Origin: Ifrita kowaldi
Taxonomy: Eukaryota > Chordata > Aves > Passeriformes > Cinclosomatidae
Reading direction: 5' to 3'
DNA length: 64,000 nucleotides
Assembly: GCA_013398055.1 (NCBI GenBank)
Contig: VZRS01014299.1
Span: 248,001 to 312,000 of the forward strand
Below, one piece after another: positions 1 through 13,000 of this stretch. Every line of letters begins with the position of its first letter. Position 1 is the first letter of the stretch. The translations under genes and the position numbers were made by a program. The notes beneath the pieces are model-generated. The model was not told the DNA's origin. It searched no databases and was given only the letters and a program-made list of their open reading frames with translations.

Positions 1-46
1 GACTAGCTGGTGCTAGCAGTACACAGGTGAGGCGTGTCTTGCATTC

Positions 47-522
47 ACAGAATCATTTCGGTTGGAAAAGACCTCTGAGATGCAGACTCTGACTGATGAA
101 CTTCTCAACTAGACCATGGCATTAAGCGACATGTCCAGTCGTTTCTTGAACACTTCCAGGGATGGTGACGTCCCTGGACAGCTCGTTGCAATGCTTGACA
201 ACCCTTTCAGTGACGGAAAAAAACCTCCAAAACCAGTCTAAACGTCCCCTGGCGCAGCTTGAGGCTATATGCTCTTATCCTGTTACTAATTAACTGTGAG
301 AATAGACCCATTTCCACCTGGCTACAACTTCCTTTCAAGGAGTTGTAAAATGATAAGTTCTTTCCTGAGCAGTACCTTATGGGAACAGCACTTCAGACCC
401 TTCACCAGCTCCGTTGCCCTTCTCTGGACGCGCTCCAGCACCTCAGTATCTGTCTCGTAGCGAGGTGTCCAGAGCTGGACACAGCACTCGAGGTGCCTCA
501 CCAGTACCGAGCACATTCCCGG
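47..522 (-). repeat. CR1 LINE fragment, reverse orientation
   Basis: Read on the + strand, this is the reverse complement of the 3' end of a CR1 retrotransposon. It shows the typical 'ggttggaaaagacctc' start, the 'ccagggatggtgac' and 'gacaaccctttcagtga' blocks, and near 400-510 the reverse complement of the end of the reverse-transcriptase frame (minus-strand residues include the VQRRATELV block). It is 5'-truncated, as most CR1 copies are, and carries substitutions. Its truncated end meets the GC-rich IFT57 promoter. The family call is from memory of the consensus, and the edges are approximate to about 15 bases. Confidence 0.88.
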
Positions 523-856
523 GAGACGGAGCTTTCCCACCCTGTCCCACGGCCCGCCCAGCCAGCACCCGCGGCTGATGCCACAGGTCCTCGGCTGCCG
601 AGACTTACTTTTCCGCGCACACAGCTGCAGAGCACCGCACCTCAGCCCGTGAGCTACAGCCGCTGCCCACTCCGGACCTGCACGGAGCCAGGCGTTCCGA
701 AGTCTGTCTTGGGGAAGGGGGGAAAAGAACCAGGCAAAATTTAAATGACGAGCTTACTCATCAGCTGGCACATGGAAACTTTCGGCCGCCGCGCTTTAGC
801 TGTGGGGCGCCGCCCCAGCCCTGAGAGGCGGTCCGGGCCCGCCTCTGTCACGCCTA

Positions 857-866
857 AAGATGGCGG
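857..866 (+). promoter_or_regulatory. YY1-type motif over the IFT57 start codon
   Basis: The sequence aagatggcgg matches the core YY1 motif (AAGATGGCGG), and its ATG is the IFT57 start codon. YY1 sites overlapping the initiator region are common in CpG-island promoters. The match is exact, but use in vivo is inferred. The same bases give a good start context, with A at -3 and G at +4. Confidence 0.5.
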
Positions 867-1038
867 AAGAGGGAGCTGCGGGCCGGCGCGGGGAGCGGGG
901 CGAGGAGGGCCCGGCGGAGCGCGGCCCCGGCGCGGCTTTTCACATGTTCGTGCTCATGGAGGACCTGCTGGACAAGCTGAAGCTGCTGAGCTACGAGGAG
1001 GAGGCGCTGCGGCGCCACAACATGCGGCCTCTTTCCAG
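860..1038 (+). CDS. IFT57: IFT57 exon 1 (coding part)
   Basis: Codes residues 1-59 and two bases of Arg60, ending ag|gtgctc. It includes the conserved GPGAAFHMFVLMEDLLDKLK block. ATG 860 is the first ATG in this frame and has a strong context. The N-terminal Gly/Glu/Arg-rich segment is shorter than in human. Confidence 0.93.
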
Positions 1039-4000
1039 GTGCTCCTGGCCCGCGCCTCCTCCTCGACCGGAGAGCGCTGGCGTGGCCGCGGGCGGAGGGC
1101 GGTGGGAAGGAGTCCCTCCGGGCCGTCAGAGCCTGGCGGAGGAAGGCAGGGCCCGCACGGCAGGATGCCTGGCTCAAGCGAAAGCCGGCCAGCTGCAAAG
1201 CCTGTGATCTGGAAGCTTTGAAAACGCGAGGCCCCGCGAAGGGCTGAGATATGATAAGTAAATAGTACCTTGACCTTCCCTGCCCCCGGCAGGTACTGGA
1301 TATCTGCATGCCAGGGCACCTGTGCAAAAATAATTCTACCTAAATTCTACCTATTCTGCAGAAAATAGTTCTGCCTAAATTCTAAGTTATTCTAAGTAAC
1401 TCTAAGTTTCTTGAATTGAGAGTAGCTGTTTGTGGAGTATGTGTATTTTTTTAACCCTTTGACTCTTTACAAAAAGGATCTTGGACCTACTGTTAAGGCT
1501 GGGGTTTCATATCCAGTACATATTTGTTTCATATGTAATGTTTTTTATGTCTTTTTTTAAAATTATAGTGGGAGACAGAAAGCCTGGGAAACGGGACCAA
1601 TGTGCTCCCAACATCCACCTGCCCAAATAATTTTTAAATCCATCTGTCACTTTCAGCCAGGCTCCACTTATAATTAAGCTTCCTATAAGCAACAGTGTGG
1701 TAAGGGAATCCAAGTTACTCCCTTTTTGGGAAGAAGGCTCAAGGATGAGCACAGTGGCTGTAAGTTGGTTCTAGCCTGCTGTTGAACCATTGGAATGTTT
1801 GGAGCAGGGCAGCAAACCTTTGTGTACCTTAGCGAGTAGCTGTGTCTGTAAAGGGAAGCATTTGGTTCCCAGTATCCAGTGTGCATGTAATTTATACTTT
1901 GAGGGGAATAACTGACTGTGGTCTGGTTTTATGGACTGAAATCCCATTAGGACCACATATTTGAATTTGGTATGATCCAGAATGGATCCAGATTGTATTA
2001 GTTGCTCTCCAAAGCAACCCAAAGCACAGTAGGTAAAGATAGGTGGAAGGATCCCTTCAAAACATGCTCCTGATCTGAGCTGAATTTGCAGATATATCAA
2101 CACCATCTTCTTGTCTCTTGAGGAAAGTGAAGGGGAGGTGGTTTAGGAGACTTGGCAGCCAAGTGTGACGTTGACTAACAACTTACTCAAAGCTGTAAAC
2201 TGGTGAGCTGGGTTTATAAACTTGGTCTGTTGTGGTTACATGTGAAACTAGCCATTCTGAATTTAGTTCAGATGGGTTGCTCATTGAGAAAATTGGGTAA
2301 AGAAACTGCTCTGTAGCCTGTGCTTACCTATAGTGTTGTAAGAGCTCCAGAAGCTCAATGTATGTATGTACCATTTGTCCCCTTTTTAAACAGGCACTAC
2401 TTTGCCCTGCCCACCAATCCTGGTGAGCAGTTCTTCATGTTCTGCACGCTCGCCGCGTGGCTGATCACCAAAGCGGGGCGTCCCTTCGAGCAGCCGCAGG
2501 AGTACGATGACCCCAATGCAGTGATTTCAAACGTGCTCTCAGAGCTGCGATCCTTTGTGAGTGTCACACGGGCTCTTTTCCCAAGTGCATTGCAAACACC
2601 TGCATTCCCTCCAGAAATAACAGCAATCACACGCTGCTCTCCTGCTGGGTATGGCCCCAAGGACTGGACAGACTTTTCCTAGCTAGAAGTTTGTACTTAG
2701 TTGGAAGTTTACATAGACTGCACCTACTTGCTAATTTTTTTAGCACTGCAAAAATGGTCTTATAAATGATTCCAGTTAGTTTTGTTCTACAGGCTGTAAA
2801 ATGGATTAAACCAGGCTTACCTTTTGTAGTGACATATATGTTGTTCATTTATAGTAGCATAATTTACAGAAATTTTATCTGGAAAGTTTACCCTGTGTTT
2901 GTGATCCTGCTCCTTCCAAAGTCAATGATGTAATTCATAGTGTAGGAAGTGGTTTAGAATAGTGTTCATGCTGTCTTCTTTTTTTCTAATTTTTTTCTTT
3001 TTTTAACTCTCTTTTTTTTTGGTTTGGGTTTTTTTGGGGGTGGTTGTTTTTTGTTGTTGTGGTTAAGGAGTAAAAGGTTGTATAAACTGCCAGGAACTAT
3101 TGGATTTTTTTTAATTAAAAAAAAAGGAAAAGAACAAACCCCAAAGGTCAAGAGAATATATCAATTGACAAGAAGTATGATCTTATGGAAGATTATACTG
3201 TGGTGCAGCTGTAAATGATGTTAGGGACACTGTTCTCTAAAGGAGTTAATACTATGTTTATTCTGTGTGACAGCAATAAATTAAAATATTTTATAAATAA
3301 ACTCTGGAGCAAACAGGGCAGTGTTGAAAAGTTGGTAGTTAAGTCTCAATGCTTGAGTTTCTCTGTAGCTGTTCTTACCTTGCCAGCTTGTCACTTGTGT
3401 GCTTGACCATCCAGCTCCCTTGTGGCTTCTGACTCTTCTGCTCCCTGGGAGTATCCTCTTACCATGTGCTTAGAGATTTCTATGCTGTGTCTGTTCCTTG
3501 GCTTCGTCTGGTTTTTCTTCTGTTGCCTGACTGGAACTGCATAGGAGAAGAATATGAATTGGCATTAATAAAATCTTCATACACACGGGACACTTTGGTT
3601 TTAATGTACAAAAACTTGCCTCCCTACAAGGAAATTTGGGTTGTTAGGCCATTAGTAAACAGCCTGTCTCTTTATTTTAGGGAAGACCTGTGGATTTTCC
3701 TCCCTCAAAATTAAAGACAGGTTGTGGAGAGCAAGTGTGCTATGTTCTTGATTGTTTAGCTGAAGAAGCCTTGAAACACACTGGGTTTAGCTGGAAAAGG
3801 TACGGTACACTTCTAAGCTTCCTCCTTTATGCATTGTTTTCCACCAAACAGATGTAAGTTGTGATGGTAAAGCAAAACATAGGAATGACTAAAAATGTTT
3901 TACTTGACGTTTCATGAGATGGAAAATTCAACTAGGCTTGAAGCAGGGAGACCAGTTAATTCCTAATGCAATTCCACACAACTGGCCTATTACCAGCAAG

Positions 4001-7000
4001 GCTGAGTTTGGACTGTTATAGACTTAGCTAATTAAGGTTTAACTGATGACCTTTTTTTTTGGTTATTTCCCTACACATAGCTCCTTGTTAATCTGACATT
4101 TGAGTTGAAACATTTAATGTCCTTTTAGGTTCTGTCAGTCAGTAATAAATTCCTGGAGTTATGCATAGTATGATCATGTTAGAAGGAGACTACAGGAATT
4201 TTATTTAACCTGAAGGAAATCTTAGGACAAATTAGATGACAGATAATCTCACGTATATGAAGATGTCTGTGAAAGTGTTCTTTATTTCATCCTTTCCCTC
4301 TGATGGGTTTTGAAACAGATATAGCAAAATAATTTCTACCTTGGAAATATTTTACTGTTACTTCTGTTTAGTACACAAATTCCACTGTAAACTGAAAATA
4401 AACCTGCAGTGACTTGCACTTGAATTTTAAGAGCTTAGACCAATAGAGAAAAAATCCAAAATTTACTTCCTAGTATCTTTGTAGTGTGAATGTACTGCTT
4501 GGCATAGTAAACAGCCTTTACTTTTAAGACTGTCCAAGATGAACAAGACTTTAAAGGCTGAGTATATATTTATTTAAGCTGTGAAACACTAATCTTTGTC
4601 TAGGTATATTCCACATCATCCATTCTTCTCATGAAATGTTTTGTTTGCAGAAGTATTTACAATTTATTGTGTTTAAAAGCTCTGCTGTTCTTTGAATTAA
4701 TTTCAGGCCAGCGTATCCAACAGAAGAGCCAGAAGAAGAAGAAATAACAGAAGATGATGCAGAATTAACACTTAATAAACTGGAAGAGGATGTTGCAGTA
4801 GGTTTATTTGATTGGTTTTGATTATATTAGTATTGGTCAACTATGAAATTTTTATTCACTGTTCATTTTGTTTGGCTTTGTTTAGGAAGTTTTTTCTGTT
4901 AGCTGTTCAAGTTTTTTCCTGCAGCTCCATTCCTGCCTTATCAGATTCTCTGTAGAGTTTTTTGTTGCTTTTCAGATAAGATTAACTCTTCAAGACAGAG
5001 TGTATGTTCTTAGGTGCAGTGGAATCTAACCATGCATTAAAAACACAGAGATTCAGAATTGTTTCTTTTCTACTGATACAAGCTCTTGTTGTTAAACTAA
5101 AGGTTTAAAATAGGAAAACAGTCAGCTGACTGCTCTTTTCTGTATCTTGTTAAGGTCTAAGCTGCTTAAATTGGGAAGTGGGGATGAAACAGTTAACTAA
5201 AGCACAGTTGAAATCCTTCAGAGAACCTCTGGATTTGCTCTGATGTATTGTCTTAGGCCATGATTTTCACAACTAATGTGTTCTATTAGCTCTTTGGAAT
5301 GTATGTGTGTTAACAAAACCACTGAGGTGTTATTCCCTTACTAGGTATTTCATTATCAGGCAGTTTATACCAAAAGGATACTCACTTTTTAGAGCCCCTA
5401 GGGGTTCTACAGGGATTAATAACATGCCAATGTAATTTTTTTTGCCCAGTCCATTGTTGCTGCCAGTATATTGATATTAGCTGTATATATAGTTGAATTT
5501 AGCAGTATTTCCGGCAGTTGAATGCTAATGATGATGTTCTTTGGTTTTGAGTCTTCTGAATAAAAATGATGAGGCTGACAGAGACAAGCCTAGTTCTGTA
5601 AATCTTGGGGAATCAGGTAGCCTGTACTAGGTGGCCAGCAGTAGGCAATGAGGCTGGATGTGCAAGGAAATCTGCACAGTTTGGTTTCTCAGTTCTGATA
5701 ACCAGTCTTCTTGTTCTGGTGGTATGTTCTTCTAAGTGCTGCACAAATACGTATTGTCCATTTAGCAAAAGATAGTCTCAATCTAGTCTTAATTTCTTTC
5801 AAGTGTTCAGGGGACTTGGGGTCAAACATGCCAGAAGAAAATAGTGGTCCCCACTAGTTAAAAACTGGGTAAAATAGAGGAAAGAGAAATAAACTCCAAG
5901 GTTTTCACTGAGTCATGAAGCAGTCTTCCCCAAGACCTGTGTTACTGCAGCTTTTGTGATTTGTGTAGAAAGGAGGTGGGTGATGAAATTTCACTTTGGT
6001 GGAAAAGACAGTCAAGAGGGAGACAAGGTGTATAAGGGTGAAGTGTATGGGTGATACAATGGCAGATGAAATACAGTATAGATAAATAAAGGTTAATGCA
6101 CAGGAAAAGCATCTTTACTTATGGGTGATGGGCTCTCAGCTGATCATAGTCACGGAAGAAGGGAATTTTGGGACTGTAACAGAACTCTATAAATACATGA
6201 GCAGAGTGTGTGGTCTCATGGGCAAGAAAAAATCAATTGCCTCAATTTCAGTTGTGTTATTCTGCAAACTTAAGATGTGGCATCATTCTGCAACTCCAAA
6301 TATGTAGTGCAAACAACATCTTGAAAACTGTGTTGAGGTCTGGTTGTGGTTTGGTTTTTGTTTTGATGCAGTTTTATTTTTAAGGTAAAGCTTTAAGAAA
6401 CATAAAAAATTACAGTTACCATACAACGACTGATAATGGGCCATTTGATGTCAGAGGCCTTAGGTTTAGAGTTTGGGGTTTTTTTGTTGGTTGGTTTATT
6501 TTTGAAATACTGTGGCTCTCTGAAGGAAATGTGGGAATAGCTTCGATCTTTCAGCTTGTCCCAGATATTATGTCTCTTCATAAGCTCCATATCATGAATT
6601 CTCCGTGTCTTGTTTTGTTCAGAAGTATGGAACTTAATACTCCTTGGTTTGTGCTCCTGCAAAATAAAATTATGGAGAAAGACTTCAGTAAGTATTGCAC
6701 AATCTTACTTTGCAACTTCTCTTAAGGAAGAAGAGTCAGACAATGAAGAAAATTATATTGACCTGAATGTTTTAAAGGCGCAAACGTACAGATCAGTAAG
6801 TTGTTACCCCTCAGTCCTTTCTTGAGAGATTTTTACATCTGTAGCAGCAATTTGTGTCTGTTGGATTTAAGTCTAAAAATCCTTGTATAGTCTTTACTTG
6901 AAAAAACACTCCATCTGAAATGAATCAGCTTATTTTGAAAGAACAACGTGCAGCCAGTTTCTAAACTGATATCACTGAAGGGCTGCTGGGAACATTTGCA

Positions 7001-10000
7001 AGAAATTTTTTGCAGAGACTTCTAGAGAAGCATGGTGTTAGTGTCATGAATATGTTTTAATCCCACATACATACACCATTTCTGAAATGTATTATAATTT
7101 TTTATTATATACATTTAATTCTCTTCAGTTTTAAGTATGATGAGAAGATACATTTCTTTTTTATTCTTTATGAATTCTTTATGAATTCAAAGCTATTAAA
7201 GAAATCTGTTGTATCTGTAGTCTAGATCATTCTGGATAGAAATATTTTTCAAATATTAACACTGTAAGCCATTATAGTGATTTCTAACAGTTCCCACTGT
7301 GCATAACAATGTATTTTGCGGATAAACTTTGTGATTTTTACACAGAACATGAATGACACTGCAAAGCAAGAAGAGATTTTACAGTCCACAACAGATGCAG
7401 CAGAGTGGAATCTGGAAGTGGAACGTGTGCTTCCACAGCTGAAAGTCACAGTCAGGACTGACAATAAGGTATGGAAGAATGGATTTGCCTGTGTACATGT
7501 GGTGATTAAAATGTGATTTCAGTCAATGCTGTTTACTTTCTGTTTGCAGTTTTTGTCTTTTGTCATGCCAAGACTTGTGAGTAATGGACTCTCCAGTGCT
7601 CTCTTGTCTGAACCTTTGTCACTTACTTTGACCCTAGAAGCAGTATTTTTCAGTAAGGTGTTTTTTCAATATTATACTTTTTTTTCTGCTGCTTACAAGG
7701 CACCTTATTTCTATATATTTGTTCAGTGGAGATTTTTTTCAGTCCTCTGACATTTCCAATGTATTCACACCTCTAAAGAGTTATGCCCTCAGTTTAACAA
7801 CTATTAAAACATCTTCCTGGAGGAGAGCTGGTGATCTTACCTTTCAGCTTTTCCATTTTTAAACCACATGAAAGGCTGATTGTATGGAATTCCTCTTGCT
7901 GAACTTTACATGACAGTCAAGTAGATCTGTACCCTGGCCTAGTCATCCTGAACTTTTCTTATGTTTAGTGAAAAGAAGTGAGTACTTTTTCCACTGCTTT
8001 TGTTCACCATATCCAGATAAGTGTCTCAGGGTGAAATTCATCATCTCTTAGGTCTGTGTATTTCTCTCCATAGTGTATTTCAAGGAGTCTAGAATGGGCA
8101 GCTTAGAAGTAGGCATCTGTCTTTGGCAAGTCCAAACCTAGGAGCTGCTCCTGGCATTGCCATAAGCATTCTTTCTAGGAGCTTGTGTAGCACACACAGA
8201 TCAGTGCACTATTGAAATTGTTCATTTGCAGTGACCCAGCTGGGTGGGGGGTTGGAGCAATCTGCAGCACTGATACATCAATACAATACATATACATGAA
8301 TACAATGAAAGGTAATTATCTTGCCAAAAATAGGGGAAACCCTCAACTGTCTGCTTGCCTGCCCTACACCATATTGCATTCTACTGTGTGAAGAATTGCT
8401 TGGTTCAAACCACTCTGCTGTGTTCCTCAGCAACCCCATCTGTTGCAGAGAACATGACACTTGAGTCTCACAGGGAGGAATTAAAACTTAATAAAGACAT
8501 ACATGAAAAATTAAAGCCACGATAGGATCTGAGGTTTACTAGCTTCCAGCTTAATGCACCATCTCTTGGCCTTAAGGAATATGTCAAAATGAACATGAAA
8601 AGAGGATTATTCTTTTTCTAGCTTCTGTGCTTTCAGAAATAATTGGAGAGAAGTGTTTGACCTTTTTCCATTCTACCAGAAAACATCATATTCTGTTTCC
8701 TAAGATGTGCATGTAAGCATATTACCTGGAGAGTGTTAATGATTTAAACAATGGCATTAGAAACTAGAACCTATTGTAAAGTCCTGGACAGAGGTGGGGG
8801 TGGGTTGTGTGTTTATTGTTTTTATTTAAACTCTGAAGTTTGGGAAATTGACCAATTGTCACCAGACCAACAGGAGATTACAAGTCTCCTGCAAACCTGG
8901 AACACAGCGGAACCACATTTTATTTACTGGCTCATTACCTGGTGTGCAGTGCCAATTCACAGCACTTTTCCTCAGCCCCCATCCCTGAGTCCATGTGTGT
9001 TTCCTATGATTTAGAAGTTGGAAATAATTTTCTCCCTTTTAATTGTATCCCATTATCAAAACCAAGTTTTGGTATTTTTGCCTCTTTCATTTCTTTCCAT
9101 TCTTCTGGTAACAGTAAGGACTAAAATAGAAAGGAAAGAATAGATAGTCCAGAACTGGTAGGTGTTGGGCATCCAAAGCACTCATTTTGTCTAAGAGTAA
9201 GCTGAACTAGTTCAGCTACAATCAATATTTTTAGTATTTGTGCTCAGAGTGGTTTCTAGCAGAAATAGTTCCATGAAGATCAGACTCTAAAAAGCATAGA
9301 TGCTATGGTATCAGTGAGGATGTCAGTGTTTGTTTATGGATCTGCGTGTCACATGTGACATTTAGGAGATTTATAAATTGTGTCACATTGAGCCAGTGCC
9401 CCTGGCTATGAACATGGCAGTGGCAGGATGATACATGGCAGTAGGATAAGAGAGATCTGACCCTGCTCTGCGTACCTGCTGTTGTTTAGTAACCAGAGAA
9501 AGAGAAAAGTTGCACTTACCTATGTTTTAATTTGTGATGTCTTTTTTAGGATTGGAGGATTCATGTAGATCAAATGCATCAGCACAAGGATGGAATTGAT
9601 TCTTCTTTGAAAGAAACTAGGGTATGTCTTGTATGTACAGAATATTTTACTAATCTGTCAGAATTTTTATTTTCTCTTTTATTTCATGTGTTAAGAACTA
9701 AACTGATCTTTTTTTTCTTCATTTTATTTGTGCTATTGCTGTAAAATTAAAAAGGAAAGATATGATAATGATCATTAAGGACAGTGCGAGTGGCAGAATA
9801 CCTTGTGGGAAAGCGTTGTATGTGTGAGGATTAACAGGGCTATCAGGGTCCAGTAGTGAATGCATTCCCATAAGTACATCCTGATTACAGAGGACAAAAT
9901 AGACTAATACAATCTGAAAGTGCTGTTAAAAATGCCCAAAATACTCTCAAATACTGTTGCTAGAGTAACTTACTGACATTGACATTTGTAATTAATTGAG

Positions 10001-13000
10001 GAGGGGAGAGCGATGAAGCAGTAAAGACTGAAATACGTTTTGGAGGTGGGCAGACCATAACACATTGGGAATAATTTTTTGTTGGCTAAACACAGCATTT
10101 CTGTACTATTTTTCTCTCTTGCTGTAGGCTTCCATAGCCTTTCTTAACTACAGCACCATTTTGATACTCTTTGCATACTGTCTGTATACTGTCAACCCAC
10201 AGAATGTGATTTTCTAGGGTTACCTTGACAAACTCCATAATGAAATCAGCAGAACACTGGAAAAGATCAATAGCAGGGAAAAGTACATCAACAATCAGTT
10301 GGAGCACTTGGTTCAAGAATACCGTTCAGCACAAGCCTTGCTGAGTGAGGTATTGCTGATCTTTTGTTGTTGCCTTCTCCAGTATTAACTTGCTGTTAAG
10401 TGAGGGTAGAGGCAAAGACGACATGGAGTGAGTTGTCTGTGAATTCTGCTGTTGGATATAAAGCAGGGGAAATGTTGATTGGCTGTCAAATTATATTCTT
10501 CCTAAGCTAAACTAGCAATTTTTATTCAACTGTTCTACAGGGGAAAATTTTGCCTGAGTATTATGTATAGCTGTTGCCAGTCTTGAGCAGCTAGTAAATT
10601 GCTAGTTCTGCTTTCCCAGAAGTTCACATCTGTCAGGAGTGGAAAAACTACAGTTTTGGTCCAACATTCATCCCTTAGATTGAGTACTGGTGCTAACATG
10701 CACAAAGCACTCTGATTACTTCTTTGCTTCATTTACCTTTTATGCCAATAGAGTGCTGTCTGAGAAGCTTTTTGATCCCCTATTTAGGAGGCATTATAGT
10801 CTGCCTTTTGGTAAGCTCTCCTGGTTGTGGCCATGCTGACAATAAGACTAACAGAATTTGACCTCTGCACCTTCTGTTTGCCTTGTTGTTAAAGTATCTT
10901 CAAGATAGTAATTTACTGTTGATGAAGTATTATTCCGGATTTCAGTATTCAATCCTTTCAGCATTAGGGAAGATTTTCTTCATGTTTATTTCCTTATGTA
11001 ACTGATTAGAAAGCATAGTTCTTATCAAGTGTGTATTTGGTGTATTACAATTTTGAAAACTGCTTTACATTTTTGAATGATAATCATTACAGAGGCTGAT
11101 GTTTCCAGCCTGTCCTCATTTGTAAACCTCACTGGGGCTTTGTGGGAGAGTTTCTGGAATTGGAACATCTGAGAGCAAGTCTTGAAGTTTTCTCTGAGCT
11201 ATTTGCATACATCTCTTCCACTCTGTCATTACAGCAAAGACATGTTTCTTTCCAGGCTAAAGAGAAGTACCAGGAGGGAAGTGGAGGAGTAACTGAAAGA
11301 ATTAGAGTGCTTTCTGAGGTAAAACACATCTTATTTTAAAACAGTCTTCAGAGAGTTGGCATTTAGTGGTTGCAGTTTAATGAACCCAGTTCTTTCTGAT
11401 TTGTCCTCACGTTAAAGATTAATCTTTGGGAGAGGTGATCTAGTCCAGTCCCTAAATTTTAAGTCCAGGCTGCCATTGATTTTTAACTCATGAAATGTGA
11501 GCTCAGTTTGTAAATGAAGGTAAATATTCTGTATTTTGTAATCTGCGTCCTAGAATTATGGAGGATTAATAAATCATGCCCATAAATTCTTTAGAAGAAG
11601 AAAAGTTTAACTCTTATTTTTAGTTAAAATTAACAATTTGAAATTTTTATCTTCAGGCACTTAAAAGCAATATTTGACTAAATAGTCTTTTTTTCCATTC
11701 ACCAAATTATCTTATTACCTAAATCTGTTTTTCTGTTGGGGGTTTTCTTTTTCCTTTATATCAGTGCTCTGAAAAATTTAAATAAACATCTCCTGTCTCC
11801 TAACTGCCTCCACATGTTGAGTGTTTCATGGCATTTCATGTAGAATTATGGCCTGATTTCCAAGTACTTCAACGCTTTGTTCAAATAAAATTTTTTTTAA
11901 ATGGCTCTGTTTGGCTTTTAGAAACCAACTTTATTTATTAGACAATAAACTCTCTGGAATAATTGCATGAAATAGATCACACAATAAGAATGTGTTGGAA
12001 ATTACAGAACAAATTTGAGATGTTTTAGAACAGAATAGAATAGTTGAGTTGGAAGGGACCTACAGTGATCGCCCAGTCCAGCTGCAGTAGGCAATACAGC
12101 AGTTTAATGGGAGTTTTCTAGCAAAGATTTTTGAGTGTATGAATTCTGCAGAATTAGAGCTTCTTTCTATTTCACTCTCAAGGAAGTAAGTTTGAAAAAG
12201 TATTTTGTGATGACTCAGATTTACAGTGTGCTTTGGAAGCTGATGGACTGATTAGTAATGGTGAATATGTTACTAGCTGGCATCCTTCAAACTACGTAGA
12301 TGCAGTGGTGCATGTCTGAGATAAACCAGACACATTGGATGTTAGTACTGATCTGTTTTCAGTTGTGCAATCAGACCTCAGCCCACGTGGCAATACCATT
12401 ATCACTGCAGGTGTGCAGTAACAATCCAGCAATGATTCCTTTTTGTAACTGAAAAGGCTTATTGAAGCCTTAATGAAGGGCTGTGTTCATATTATAGACA
12501 AGAATACTGGCTTATTACCTCGACTGTACTTTGGAATCATATATTTACTTTTTTTCATTGTCTACAACAGCAAACTGGTTGCTAGACAGTGCTGAAATGC
12601 ACTTTTGTTCTTCATATGTGCATTTTACATACCTGTGCCAGTGGCAGCAGGCTGGACTGCTGCACCCTCTTTTGCTGCAGTGCTGTTTCTGAGGTTTCCA
12701 GTGCAACATGCTGAAGTCCTGATGCGTCCAGAGGGGCAGTGGGCATGGTTCTTTGGTGAATCTTGATCTTCAGGGACATTGGTTCCTATGTTCTTCTATC
12801 CAGCATCACACTGAAACACTTGCATTGTTGTTTTTATTGGGGATGCACAGATTTTCAGTTACAGCATGGTGTTTGCTTAAATTGTTACTCTTTTTCTGTA
12901 ATTTTTTGCGCCATTAATTTTGTTAAATTATAATTTTCTGAATGTTTGAAAAATTGTTCCTCTTTATATAACAAGTAAGATGGATTAGTTAATTTTTTTT

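Larger units (their letters stand above)
530..1210 (+). promoter_or_regulatory. IFT57: CpG-rich promoter and 5' end of IFT57
   Basis: CpG dinucleotides are dense here compared with the AT-rich introns that follow, and the stretch contains GC-box-like runs such as 'ggggcgccgcccc' near 807-820. The island spans the start codon and the first splice donor (1039), the usual arrangement for a TATA-less housekeeping or ciliary promoter. I see no clear TATA box and no good RFX X-box. The transcription start cannot be fixed from sequence alone. Confidence 0.75.

Noticed and set aside
745..1327. Overlapping open frames of 115-158 codons on both strands around the IFT57 start
   Set aside because: They are alternate frames of the CpG-rich exon 1 and intron 1 start. 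Only the 860 frame matches IFT57 and joins exon 2 in phase.
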